Assembly (NCBI RefSeq): GCF_002797355.1
Contig: NZ_KZ454939.1
Span: forward strand, 1,025,828-1,089,827
Source: Bacillus xiapuensis
GTDB taxonomy: Bacteria; Bacillota; Bacilli; Bacillales; Domibacillaceae
Reading direction: 5' to 3'
DNA length: 64,000 nt
In this document: piece after piece, positions 8,989 to 16,398 of the stretch
How positions within the stretch are numbered: the first letter of the stretch is position 1
Layout of the letters: each line of letters opens with the position of its first letter
Position numbers and translations under genes: made by a program
The notes under the pieces: generated by a model
Database searches by the model: none
The model's input: the letters and a program-made list of their open reading frames with translations, nothing else
What the model was told of the DNA's origin: nothing

Positions 8989-10068
8989 ATGGAAGGAGGT
9001 TATCTTCTGCGATCAGTTATCAGAATTTTAGTGGTGATGTCGATTGTTTTAATTGTCGGTATATACTTGAACCAATCCATCAAGGAGAATGAAGTGCTTG
9101 AAAATTCCACGAGCGTCTCTCCGCAAAAGGCGAGTAAAGAGCTGGAGAAGGAATTGGAGAAAGGATCTCAATCTGTCTCTGTGCGTAAGGCGCCGGAGAA
9201 AGGGAGCGGTTCATTTGTTGGCAAACCATCTAAAGAAGTTATTCATGCATTTGGGCAGCCGGTAAGAAAGGATCCTTCGGCGTATGGATATGAATGGTGG
9301 GTGTATAAGAAAGCAAATCAGTATATGCAATTTGGAATTGAAAACAATCGGGTGGTATCCGCTTATGCGGCAGGACAAGCCGACGCAGCCCCTTTTAAGC
9401 TCGGCCAGCGCATGGAAGGGATTTTTCAGTCGAATCCCTTAGATACAGAAGTAGTCGTGAAGAATAAAACGGGCACCTACCGTTTTGAATTATCAGAGGA
9501 GGACTATAATATTCGTCCGCTTATTCCTTTGGGGGATATTTACGCGCAATTATATATAGATCAATTTACAGGCAAGCTTTCGAGCGTCCGTTTTTTAACG
9601 AAAGATTGTTTAATTAAGCTGCGTCCGTATGAGCTGGTTTATCGCGGTGAGCTGCCGGCAGTGGCTGAGCCCTCAGCTAAACGCTGGGCTCAAATTGAAA
9701 GAGGGAGCGAGCAGCAAATCTTGGATTTGACCAATATCATTCGTGCCAGATTTGATCTGGGCACAGTGAAATGGGAACCAGCTGCTGCTGCAGTTGCCAA
9801 GCGCCACAGTAAAGAAATGTTTGAAAAGAATTATTTCGCCCATGAATCGCCGACGGCCGGTGACCTGGGAGATCGCCTGCAGGCAGCCGATATTTCTTAT
9901 GAGCTTGCTGGTGAAAACATAGCCGCCAACTATATTGATGGACCGGCTGCCGTAGAAGGGTGGCTCAATTCTAAAGGACATCGCCAAGCCCTTCTGGAAA
10001 AGGATTTTACATTGTTAGGTGTCGGTGTTTACCGCAAATATTATACGCAAAACTTTCTGGGGCGCTAA
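8989..10068 (+). CDS. ylbC: CAP-domain protein YlbC
   Basis: Membrane-anchored or exported protein. A hydrophobic segment near residues 10-25 (VIRILVVMSIVLIVGIYL) is followed by a charged linker, a CAP-associated N-terminal domain (PSKEVIHAFGQPVRKD...EWWVYKK, about 80-210) and a C-terminal CAP/SCP domain (TNIIRARFDLG, HSKEMFEKNYFAHESP, GENIAANY, GHRQALL). Its role in Bacillus is unknown. The start is unclear: the only strong SD (GGAAGGAGG) lies after ATG 8989, ideally placed for a CTG at 9007; ATG 8989 has at best a weak SD. Confidence 0.85.
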   Translation: MEGGYLLRSVIRILVVMSIVLIVGIYLNQSIKENEVLENSTSVSPQKASKELEKELEKGSQSVSVRKAPEKGSGSFVGKPSKEVIHAFGQPVRKDPSAYGYEWWVYKKANQYMQFGIENNRVVSAYAAGQADAAPFKLGQRMEGIFQSNPLDTEVVVKNKTGTYRFELSEEDYNIRPLIPLGDIYAQLYIDQFTGKLSSVRFLTKDCLIKLRPYELVYRGELPAVAEPSAKRWAQIERGSEQQILDLTNIIRARFDLGTVKWEPAAAAVAKRHSKEMFEKNYFAHESPTAGDLGDRLQAADISYELAGENIAANYIDGPAAVEGWLNSKGHRQALLEKDFTLLGVGVYRKYYTQNFLGR

Positions 10069-10306
10069 GTAGATAAAGCGGGCTGACGCTGTTATAAGGC
10101 CAGCTCAGTCTCTTTTGCAGTACGCCTCAGCTCACTATCTAACCGCTCGCTAAAGTAATCTTCCAGCATTAGAGGGGTTCTTTCGTGCTCTGCTGCAGCG
10201 CCATTGTCACCTGCGTTGTCTAGCTCCAAACGAATCAGGATTTGGGTGCCGCGGTCCCCGCTTCATTTTTGAAGGGGCTGCGGCATCTTATATGCAGGAA
10301 GGTTTT
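10069..10306. other. ylbC-ylbD spacer
   Basis: No credible gene. It contains a diverged repeat (10172-10298) shared with 14722-14861 and a GC-rich hairpin at about 10247-10286 (TGCCGC/GCGGCA enclosing CCCC and GGGG). The frame open from 10242 into ylbD crosses this hairpin and lacks an SD. Confidence 0.5.
10172..10298. repeat. Dispersed intergenic repeat, copy 1
   Basis: Aligns by eye over about 130 bases with 14722-14861. Shared blocks in the same order are AGGGG..TTCTTTC, CTGCTGCAGC, ATTGTC, AACGAATC, GGTGCC, CCGCTTCATT and CGGCATCTTATAT. The 3' half forms a hairpin. It also contains TTGTCTAGCTCCA, which resembles the left end of the palindromic repeats between sigE and sigG. Confidence 0.6.
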
Positions 10307-10335
10307 GCACTTTTTTCAAGAGCCGCCATACAGTA
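10307..10335 (+). promoter_or_regulatory. Sigma-E / sigma-K promoter for ylbD
   Basis: CATACAGTA (10327-10335) satisfies both the sigma-E -10 (CATACANT) and the sigma-K -10 (CATANNNTA). GCACTTT, 13 bases upstream, is a 5/7 sigma-E -35, and its AC lies 16 bases from CATA, the sigma-K arrangement. Mother-cell expression of the ylbD unit is inferred. Confidence 0.6.
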
Positions 10336-10367
10336 ATAGTAGCAAAAGAATGGGCGGGGGATGCTTT

Positions 10368-10718
10368 GTGAAAAATGATTCCTTACATCCGGAAGTGCAG
10401 GAGTTCAAGCGGTTTATGAGTCAGCGAGAAGATTTAAGAAAGATGGTAAGGCGGCGCCAAAAAACATTGCAGGAGCTGTTTGAAGAGTGGCATTCTTCTA
10501 ACAAAGAAAAGGATGAACAGCCGCAAAAGCCGGATTGGCTCACGAAGATCGCTGAAGCCGTTTCTTCCTTGGACAGCAAGAAGTGGAACAGCTATGTAGC
10601 GGAATTGCAGTCGGTTATTGAAACAGTGCAAATGATGTTGGCTGACTTCGGGGAAATGAACCGTCAAAATTCGCGACCCTCCGCATTAGAACATTATCAG
10701 GCAGAGGAAAGGGAGTAG
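10368..10718 (+). CDS. ylbD: Putative spore coat protein YlbD
   Basis: Acidic and basic rich cytoplasmic protein of 116 residues. It opens with NDSLHPEVQEFKRFMSQREDLRKMVRRR and is largely helical, as in the YlbD-like putative coat protein family. The start is GTG 10368, seven bases after GGGGGA; upstream codons cross a hairpin and are unlikely to be translated. It is six bases from ylbE. A sporulation-type promoter lies 30 bases upstream, in keeping with a coat role, which is known only by family name and not shown here. Confidence 0.8.
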   Translation: MKNDSLHPEVQEFKRFMSQREDLRKMVRRRQKTLQELFEEWHSSNKEKDEQPQKPDWLTKIAEAVSSLDSKKWNSYVAELQSVIETVQMMLADFGEMNRQNSRPSALEHYQAEERE

Positions 10719-10724
10719 ACGATT

Positions 10725-11012
10725 GTGAGACAAGAGATTATGGAGAGAATTATGCAGAAGCAAGAGTGGCTTCATTATTTAAGGAATGAGCCCATTTGGT
10801 ACCGGTTGCTAAGCAGAAATCCTGATCACTTTGGACAGTTTGAAAGAGCTAGCCTGCACTTTCATAAAAAAACGCTTCCTCATCACGTTGAACGTGTCAG
10901 TGACAGCATACAATTGGCAACAACCCTATTTTCATTAATGAATGCCCAAGTGTCAAGCAATTCGGGAAATGCTGCTGGCGATTCTGAGGCTAAACAAAAA
11001 AAGGATCAATAA
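10725..11012 (+). CDS. ylbE: YlbE-like protein
   Basis: Protein of 95 residues of the YlbE-like family, with the signature YLRNEPIWYRLLSRNPDHFGQFERAS near residues 18-45. The function is unknown. It starts with GTG 10725 (a later ATG at 10740 is possible) and follows ylbD by six bases, so both are probably made from the same sporulation-type promoter. A short AAAAGCGCTTTT palindrome follows the stop. Confidence 0.8.
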   Translation: MRQEIMERIMQKQEWLHYLRNEPIWYRLLSRNPDHFGQFERASLHFHKKTLPHHVERVSDSIQLATTLFSLMNAQVSSNSGNAAGDSEAKQKKDQ

Positions 11013-11060
11013 AAAGCGCTTTTTTGCTCACACTAATAAAAAAGAAGAGGAGTGTGAAGC

Positions 11061-11462
11061 ATGAAAGCTTGGCTGATGATCATGGCAATTGGATTAGCCG
11101 GATGCAAGCAATATTACCCTGAGCCTGAAGCGCTCAAGCCGGTGCCTTCTTTAACGGAAGCGGAAGCTCAAGCGCAGAACAGACCGTCCAATCATTGGAC
11201 TGTTCGTCATTTGTTAAAAGGGAATCAGCTATTTATTGAATGCGTAGTCAACGGGGTCTCTTTTGCAAATCACCGGTCGGATGGAACCGTTAAAGGCCGT
11301 GCAGTGGTGTATATAGATGATAAGTTTTACAAAAATTATCATACCGCTGCGTTTATTGTCAAAGGTTTAACACCAGGAAAGCATAAAGTTCATATTCAGT
11401 TAACCGATGCCCACAATCGTCCGCTGGGATTTGAGAAAACTTTCTTCATCACCATTCCGTAA
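11061..11462 (+). CDS. Small putative lipoprotein, unknown function
   Basis: Protein of 133 residues with a short signal peptide ending in the lipobox LAGC (Cys15), then a Pro/Glu-rich linker and a compact beta-rich domain (FIECVVNGVSF, GRAVVYIDDKFYKNY, GKHKVHIQL) that reads like an Ig-like or transthyretin-like fold. The SD is AGAAGAGGAGTG with ATG at 11061. I do not recognise a named family. It lies between ylbE and ylbF, where B. subtilis has no gene that I recall. Confidence 0.7.
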   Translation: MKAWLMIMAIGLAGCKQYYPEPEALKPVPSLTEAEAQAQNRPSNHWTVRHLLKGNQLFIECVVNGVSFANHRSDGTVKGRAVVYIDDKFYKNYHTAAFIVKGLTPGKHKVHIQLTDAHNRPLGFEKTFFITIP

Positions 11463-11515
11463 GCATTTTTCTTTCGAGGGAAATGTGATAATATAAAGGA
11501 ATGGAGGTGGGCATT

Positions 11516-11965
11516 TTGCTTACAGCTACATTAGAGAAAATTAAAACAGTAGAGCAGGCTGAACAGCTGGCATCCATGATTATGCAATCGGATGTGGCGG
11601 AAAAGTATCAGACCTGCTACTCTCATTTATATACCGATCCTGCGACAGCCAGCAAAATTAAACGGTTCAAACGTTTAAAGGAGCAATTTGAAGAAGTTCA
11701 GCGCTTTGGCCGCTATCATCCCGACTATGGCCGGGTGATGAAGGAAATAAGGGAAGCCAAGCGGGAAATGGATCTGGATGAACGGGTAGCGGCTTTCCGG
11801 GTAGCGGAACGTCAGCTGCAGTCATTGCTGGATGAAATCAGCGCCTTGCTTGGCCGCTCTGTATCCGAGAAGATTAAAGTTCCCGGAGGAAACCCTTTCT
11901 TTGCAGCAGATTCGAACTGCGGCGGGGGCTGCGGGAGCGGAGGAAGCTGCGGCTGTTCCGCGTAG
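11516..11965 (+). CDS. ylbF: YlbF (RicF), RNA maturation and sporulation regulator
   Basis: Protein of 149 residues, helical (YlbF/YmcA family), with HPDYGRVMKEIREAKREMDLDE near residue 70 and a cysteine-rich tail C-G-G-G-C-G-S-G-G-S-C-G-C. In B. subtilis YlbF works with YmcA and YaaT, binds iron-sulfur clusters and is needed for RNase Y-dependent mRNA maturation, competence, biofilm formation and sporulation. An in-frame ATG at 11501 precedes the SD (GGAGGTGGG); TTG 11516 follows it and gives the N-terminus MLTATLEKI, as in homologues. Confidence 0.93.
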   Translation: MLTATLEKIKTVEQAEQLASMIMQSDVAEKYQTCYSHLYTDPATASKIKRFKRLKEQFEEVQRFGRYHPDYGRVMKEIREAKREMDLDERVAAFRVAERQLQSLLDEISALLGRSVSEKIKVPGGNPFFAADSNCGGGCGSGGSCGCSA

Positions 11966-12043
11966 TGATCTGGCTTGATGGTTGATTCTTTTTTTCCTTT
12001 TGTGCTAGACTGAAGTAAAAAGGCTAAGGTTAAGGGAGATTAT

Positions 12044-12319
12044 ATGTTTACTGAACGGCAGGCTATTATTGTTTGGCTTCATCATACGAAGCCGGCTAAA
12101 TCATTGCGAAAATATGGAAACGTTCACTATGTATCCAAGAAGATGAAGTATGCGGTTGTCTACTGTAATCAGGAAGAAATCGAAAGAACGGTCGATAAGC
12201 TTCAATCGCTGTCTTTTGTCAAAAGAGTCGAGCTGTCTTTTAAGCCGTTTTTAAAGACGGAGTACGAGAATTCCAAACCGAATAAAGCAAAAGAATATGA
12301 TTATAAAATCGGCGTATAA
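12044..12319 (+). CDS. ylbG: UPF0298 protein YlbG
   Basis: Protein of 91 residues of the YlbG family (DUF2129): [37 protein letters not shown] is characteristic, with an alternating beta pattern. The function is unknown. The start is ATG 12044 after AAGGGAG. A possible promoter with an extended -10 (TGCTAGACT, 12003-12011) lies upstream. A terminator-like hairpin follows. Confidence 0.88.
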   Translation: MFTERQAIIVWLHHTKPAKSLRKYGNVHYVSKKMKYAVVYCNQEEIERTVDKLQSLSFVKRVELSFKPFLKTEYENSKPNKAKEYDYKIGV

Positions 12320-12340
12320 AAAGCAGGAAGCCCGGATATT

Positions 12341-12400
12341 CCCCTCCTGTGCAAACAGTTAGGAAAAAAGCCTACACTGTCTGTACAGGGGGGATTTTTT
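12341..12400 (+). terminator. Terminator-like hairpin after ylbG
   Basis: CCCCTCCTGT pairs imperfectly with ACAGGGGGGA, with an inner AACAG/CTGT stem, followed by TTTTTT. The rest of the ylbG to YlbA-like spacer (to 12694) holds no gene I can support. Confidence 0.55.
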
Positions 12401-12583
12401 ACGGCGAAAAAAGGTTCTAAATTAAAACGGGTAATCGTTAAAGAGCAGTTGTAAGGGGAGGAGCACCGGGAAAGCCGATTATTTAGACAATGCTTGCTCA
12501 GGAAATTTTTGAGTCAGGTTCAAAACAGAGTTCATGTGTGAAGGAGTATAAGAAGCTGGAGGAAGTCCGTTAAACCGCTGAAT

Positions 12584-12634
12584 CCAAAAATTAGGCAGCT
12601 TTGCCCAATTAAGCATCGGGCAAAAACTGCCTAA
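12584..12634 (-). terminator. Terminator of the minus-strand YlbA-like gene
   Basis: Long stem TTAGGCAG..TTTGCCC/GGGCAAA..CTGCCTAA (12591-12634) followed on the minus strand by a run of five Ts. It lies 60 bases after the stop. A weaker TTCAGC/GCTGAA stem lies between them (12654-12682). Confidence 0.8.
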
Positions 12635-12694
12635 GAATTCAATGATGATTAGTTTCAGCCAACTGCCGTTGCCTAAGCTGAATAGAGTGCTTTT

Positions 12695-13084
12695 TTAATT
12701 CAGAGGGGGGATATAGTGATGAAGCCTTAGAATCCCCATTAAATACTGATAATATAGAGCAGGTTCAGCAAAGTTTTTTGAATGCTTCACTTCAAGTTGA
12801 ATGATCTCCTTATTTAATGCTTTGGCTGCTTGCAAAAATAAATTAAATCGCTGGCTCGCTGAATGCTCCGGATGCGGGATCCCTTCCCGGCAAATGTATA
12901 GCGGCTGAAAGTCTCCTGGGCTTGTCGGTGCCAGAATAACGACTAAGGAAGTCATTGCGCGATCTTCTGCAGCAGTATGCAGAGCTAGCATATGGGTTAA
13001 ACGATGCTGGTTGCTCTTAGCAATCTCCATCAGCTCATACAAATCTGAATAGCCTTCTCCAAGCTCGATAAATCGCTGTATCAA
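12695..13084 (-). CDS. YlbA-like protein of unknown function
   Basis: Protein of 129 residues beginning MIQRFIELGEGYSDLYELMEIAKSNQHRL, with a VVILAPTSPGDFQPLYICREGI core. I recall such proteins in Bacillus as YlbA-type, sometimes labelled methylthioribose kinase; at this length a kinase fold is impossible and no ATP site is visible, so that name should not be used. The start is TTG 13084, six bases after GGAGGG. It is divergent from the stalk-domain gene. B. subtilis ylbA lies next to ctaG, so this placement differs. Confidence 0.6.
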   Translation of the reverse strand: MIQRFIELGEGYSDLYELMEIAKSNQHRLTHMLALHTAAEDRAMTSLVVILAPTSPGDFQPLYICREGIPHPEHSASQRFNLFLQAAKALNKEIIQLEVKHSKNFAEPALYYQYLMGILRLHHYIPPLN

Positions 13085-13273
13085 GTGATGCCCTCCGTTC
13101 TTCGTAATAAATCTTTTATATTGTACCGTTCTCTGCTGCTTTGCTCAAGCCTATAGTCGAGCAGCTCATCATAAATCAACACAAATCTGTAAAAAAAATG
13201 CTGAATGGCTGTCCGCGGCTTTGTGAAATTTGGTATCTTAAAAGGTGAATTTCTGACTAGTAAGGGTGGAGCC

Positions 13274-14698
13274 ATGATGAATACTAGAGTTTTTCTTCTT
13301 ACTTTTATTTTGCTGCTAGTCGCCGTATCCGGGAGTTTGCTAGTAAACCAATGGATCGGCTATGAAAAGAACTCTAAAACTTCGCATAAAGCGGAGGTTG
13401 AGCAGCAAATCCAGCTGGAACATGATCGGTTTGGTCTCAAGGTTTACCAGACTTTCAGCCGTCTGGAGCCCGGTAAGAACGCTGCTATCGTTCTTCCGGC
13501 GAATGCTCAATCAGCCGGATGTGTGAAGCAAGAAGCGAAATGCTCATTTAGAGGTCTGGGAGTGCTGATTACTCCAAAAGAAACTTCCGCTACGGTGTTC
13601 TATTCCTTGAAGCTGCCAGCAAATCGATCAGCCCTATTGCTGACTGACTGGTTTGCTAAGATAAAAGAGCTGAAAATCAAGCGGACAAAAGTTCAATTGA
13701 CTGAAAAAACATGGCGCTCCGGGAGTTGGCATTCGGGGCTGGAAGCGACCGGATTTCAGAGGATGGATATGATTGACTACTACGTATTTGAAGGGGAGGG
13801 AGGAGCTGATAGCCTTTATTGGCAATTAAGGCCGCTAAAGCGGATAGCTAAAGGAAAGAACGTGAGCCTGTATGGGAGTCCTTCACTCAAACTGGGCCGC
13901 CAAGCATGGAGGGCATTAGAAGCGGCGAGTCGGCAAAAGCCGTCTGTCATTATCGTCACAGACCAGCATCCTGCCTACTCTTCTGACCGTCTTTATTTAG
14001 TCGGCAGCAGTCAGGAAGCAGCCAAGCTGTCTCAAGGAATGATACGAGACAAGATTGAGAAGGATTATCGATTCAGCCAAAATGAAAAATGGCTGGCGCA
14101 GCTTCTTGCCGCCTATGAACTGAATGCCCCGCCTCCTTCGCAAAAGGTTCGATGGCTATATGAACAATTACAGCAGCAATTGACACCAGAAGAACAATCG
14201 AGGTGGCGGTCGGCCCTTCTGGATTTGCAAGGGGATGCAGTGACCGCTGAAATACTGGATCACAAGCTGTCAGAAGTGAAGGGAATGGAAACGCGCTTCT
14301 TTACAGAAAACAAAGAAGCAGACCCGCCGTTCAACGCCCTCGTTTTTAAAGAGAGCCGCCCAATATATATCAATGGCAAAAGAGCCGGCATCCAGCCATT
14401 AAAGGATCAGAGCGGTTTATTCTTTCCGTTGCGATTGACTTTAGGAAAGCTGGGATTTCAGGTGGACAAACTGCCAAACGAGAGGGAATTGCTGATTGTT
14501 AAGCAGTTTGATACGTATCGTCTGGACTTAGACCAAAATCGTTTGATTCTAAATGAAGAGGAGTACGGCATTTATCACGATGCTTTGCGTTATTACAGCG
14601 GAAAGCTCTACATAGAAAGCAAATGGATGCAGAAAATATTTTTGCTCCGCATGGAAGAGCGAGAAGGCGGTCTCTATATTTATGAATGGACCCGCTAA
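13274..14698 (+). CDS. Exported protein with C-terminal stalk (copper amine oxidase N-like) domain
   Basis: Protein of 474 residues with an N-terminal membrane anchor or signal (residues 4-22, VFLLTFILLLVAVSGSLLV) and a large extracytoplasmic part. The first 300 residues match no family I recognise and include two Cys (GCVKQEAKCSF). The last 100 residues (RPIYINGKRAGI...FPLRLTLGKLGFQVD) resemble the stalk domain found at surface proteins of Firmicutes. The start is ATG 13274 after GGGTGGAG; the frame is open further upstream without an SD. Function unknown. Confidence 0.65.
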   Translation: MMNTRVFLLTFILLLVAVSGSLLVNQWIGYEKNSKTSHKAEVEQQIQLEHDRFGLKVYQTFSRLEPGKNAAIVLPANAQSAGCVKQEAKCSFRGLGVLITPKETSATVFYSLKLPANRSALLLTDWFAKIKELKIKRTKVQLTEKTWRSGSWHSGLEATGFQRMDMIDYYVFEGEGGADSLYWQLRPLKRIAKGKNVSLYGSPSLKLGRQAWRALEAASRQKPSVIIVTDQHPAYSSDRLYLVGSSQEAAKLSQGMIRDKIEKDYRFSQNEKWLAQLLAAYELNAPPPSQKVRWLYEQLQQQLTPEEQSRWRSALLDLQGDAVTAEILDHKLSEVKGMETRFFTENKEADPPFNALVFKESRPIYINGKRAGIQPLKDQSGLFFPLRLTLGKLGFQVDKLPNERELLIVKQFDTYRLDLDQNRLILNEEEYGIYHDALRYYSGKLYIESKWMQKIFLLRMEEREGGLYIYEWTR

Positions 14699-14863
14699 AT
14701 CATAAAAAGAATCTGCAAACAAGGGGCGTTCTTTCTTCCTCCTGCTGCAGCCTATTATTGTCCGCATCGTACAAGTCTGAACGAATCGGACTTTTAGGTG
14801 CCATGACTTCCTTAAGTTTTTGGGTCGCCGCTTCATTCTTGTACGGCATCTTATATCCGGGAT
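14699..14863. other. Spacer after the stalk-domain gene
   Basis: No gene. It is mostly filled by the second copy of the dispersed repeat and ends at the minus-strand terminator of the csfG candidate. Confidence 0.5.
14722..14861. repeat. Dispersed intergenic repeat, copy 2
   Basis: Diverged partner of 10172-10298, about 140 bases, with the same order of conserved blocks. This copy has an insertion between GGTGCC and CCGCTTCATT, so the hairpin seen in copy 1 is weaker. Confidence 0.6.
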
Positions 14864-15005
14864 AAAAAAAGCCCTGCTGACTGTGCTCAGCAGGGTCCTT
14901 CTAGGTCTAATTAGACAGAAGGCAAAGGGAGAGGAGAAACCGGAGAAAAAACATATGGGGAATGTATGTTTTCTCCGTGATCGACAACATCCCGAGTGAT
15001 GTTGT
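14864..15005 (-). ncRNA. csfG: Probable CsfG-type sporulation small RNA
   Basis: On the minus strand a transcript of about 142 nt is predicted. A sporulation-type promoter lies upstream. Then come a hairpin (ACAACATC/GATGTTGT), a second hairpin whose arms are GGAGAAAACATA and TATGTTTTTTCTCC with a C-rich loop, a single-stranded CTCCTCTCCCTTT segment complementary to SD sequences, and a strong terminator (CCCTGCTGA/TCAGCAGGG plus seven Ts). In B. subtilis the forespore RNA CsfG lies between ylbG and ylbH (rsmD); here the element is directly upstream of rsmD. Identity is inferred from location, promoter type and architecture, not from a sequence alignment. Confidence 0.65.
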
Positions 15006-15011
15006 TATTTG

Positions 15012-15041
15012 TAGTATGGACAAAGCATGCTGATTATAAAC
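15012..15041 (-). promoter_or_regulatory. Sigma-G/F-type promoter of the csfG candidate
   Basis: Minus strand: GTTTA (15041-15037), 18 bases, CATACTA (15018-15012). CATACTA is a full sigma-G -10; GTTTA is a full sigma-F -35 and a 4/5 sigma-G -35. Use by forespore sigma factors is inferred. Confidence 0.6.
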
Positions 15042-15147
15042 AACTATTTTTAAAAAAACACAGAAAGACGCAAAAAGAAATCACCTAGATACAATTTTTG
15101 AAGTGTGTTAACATGAATAAGAAAATCTTTATGAATGGTGAGAGAAT

Positions 15148-15705
15148 ATGAGAGTAATTTCAGGTACGCATAAAGGAGTCTCATTAAAAGCAGTACCAGG
15201 TCAAAATACGCGGCCGACAACGGATAAAGTGAAGGAGTCGATATTTAACATGATTGGCCCGTATTTCTCAGGAGGAATTGGCTTGGATCTTTTTGCCGGC
15301 AGCGGCGGTCTCGGCATTGAAGCATTAAGCAGAGGCTTTGAAAAAGTACTGTTTGTTGATCGTGAAATGAAAGCGGTTCAAACAATAAAAGGAAATTTAG
15401 CGAGCTGCGGATTTACTGACCGCTCTGAAGTTTATCGCAATGATGCAGAGCGGGCGCTGAAAGCAGTGTCCAAACGCGAATTGGCGTTTCACGGAATTTT
15501 TTTGGATCCGCCGTATAAAAAACAACAGTTAGAAAAGCTGATGCACTATATTGAAGAGAAACGATTGCTTGATAACCAGGGGTTCATCGTCTGTGAGCAT
15601 AGTTCAAATATCAGCCTGCCGGAAGCTGTCGGGCGCTTAGATCAAGTGAGAATGGAAACTTACGGCATGATCCGTGTATCAATATATAAATGGCTGAGTC
15701 AATAA
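15148..15705 (+). CDS. rsmD: 16S rRNA (guanine966-N2)-methyltransferase
   Basis: Protein of 185 residues (YlbH in Bacillus). The N-terminus MRVISGTHKGVSLKAVPG...TRPTTDKVKESIFNM is diagnostic; the SAM motif is DLFAGSGGLGIEALSRG near residue 48 and the catalytic motif is LDPPY near residue 117. It methylates G966 of 16S rRNA during small-subunit assembly. The start is ATG 15148 with a modest SD (GGTGAGAG). coaD follows after 12 bases, an arrangement conserved in many Firmicutes. Confidence 0.95.
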   Translation: MRVISGTHKGVSLKAVPGQNTRPTTDKVKESIFNMIGPYFSGGIGLDLFAGSGGLGIEALSRGFEKVLFVDREMKAVQTIKGNLASCGFTDRSEVYRNDAERALKAVSKRELAFHGIFLDPPYKKQQLEKLMHYIEEKRLLDNQGFIVCEHSSNISLPEAVGRLDQVRMETYGMIRVSIYKWLSQ

Positions 15706-16206
<501 letters not shown>

Positions 16207-16222
16207 TCTTTTTTTAAAAGAG

Positions 16223-16248
16223 GAAGAACAGAAGCGAGGCTGTTCTTC
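16223..16248. terminator. Hairpin after coaD
   Basis: Perfect 9-bp stem GAAGAACAG/CTGTTCTTC, 17 bases after coaD. It lacks a T run on the plus strand, so its role in termination is uncertain. Confidence 0.4.
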
Positions 16249-16372
16249 GGCACGGCATCAAGACGCTTGTCGAAGTAAGCGCGATTCCCTGCTGAATCCT
16301 CGCATAGAGCCGCCTGTTCATAAGAGGATAAGTGAGCTTGGACAGATTTATAGAAGCGTCGGTCAACAGGCT

Positions 16373-16398
16373 GAAACACCCTGCCATCAGGGTGTTTC
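16373..16398 (+). terminator. Terminator between convergent coaD and ylbJ
   Basis: Perfect 11-bp stem GAAACACCCTG/CAGGGTGTTTC with a 4-base loop. It touches the ylbJ stop codon and has a T-rich tail on the plus strand. Confidence 0.75.

Noticed and set aside
10242-10367. N-terminal extension of YlbD upstream of GTG 10368
   Set aside because: It crosses a GC-rich hairpin and the sporulation promoter and has no SD; the GTG start has one.
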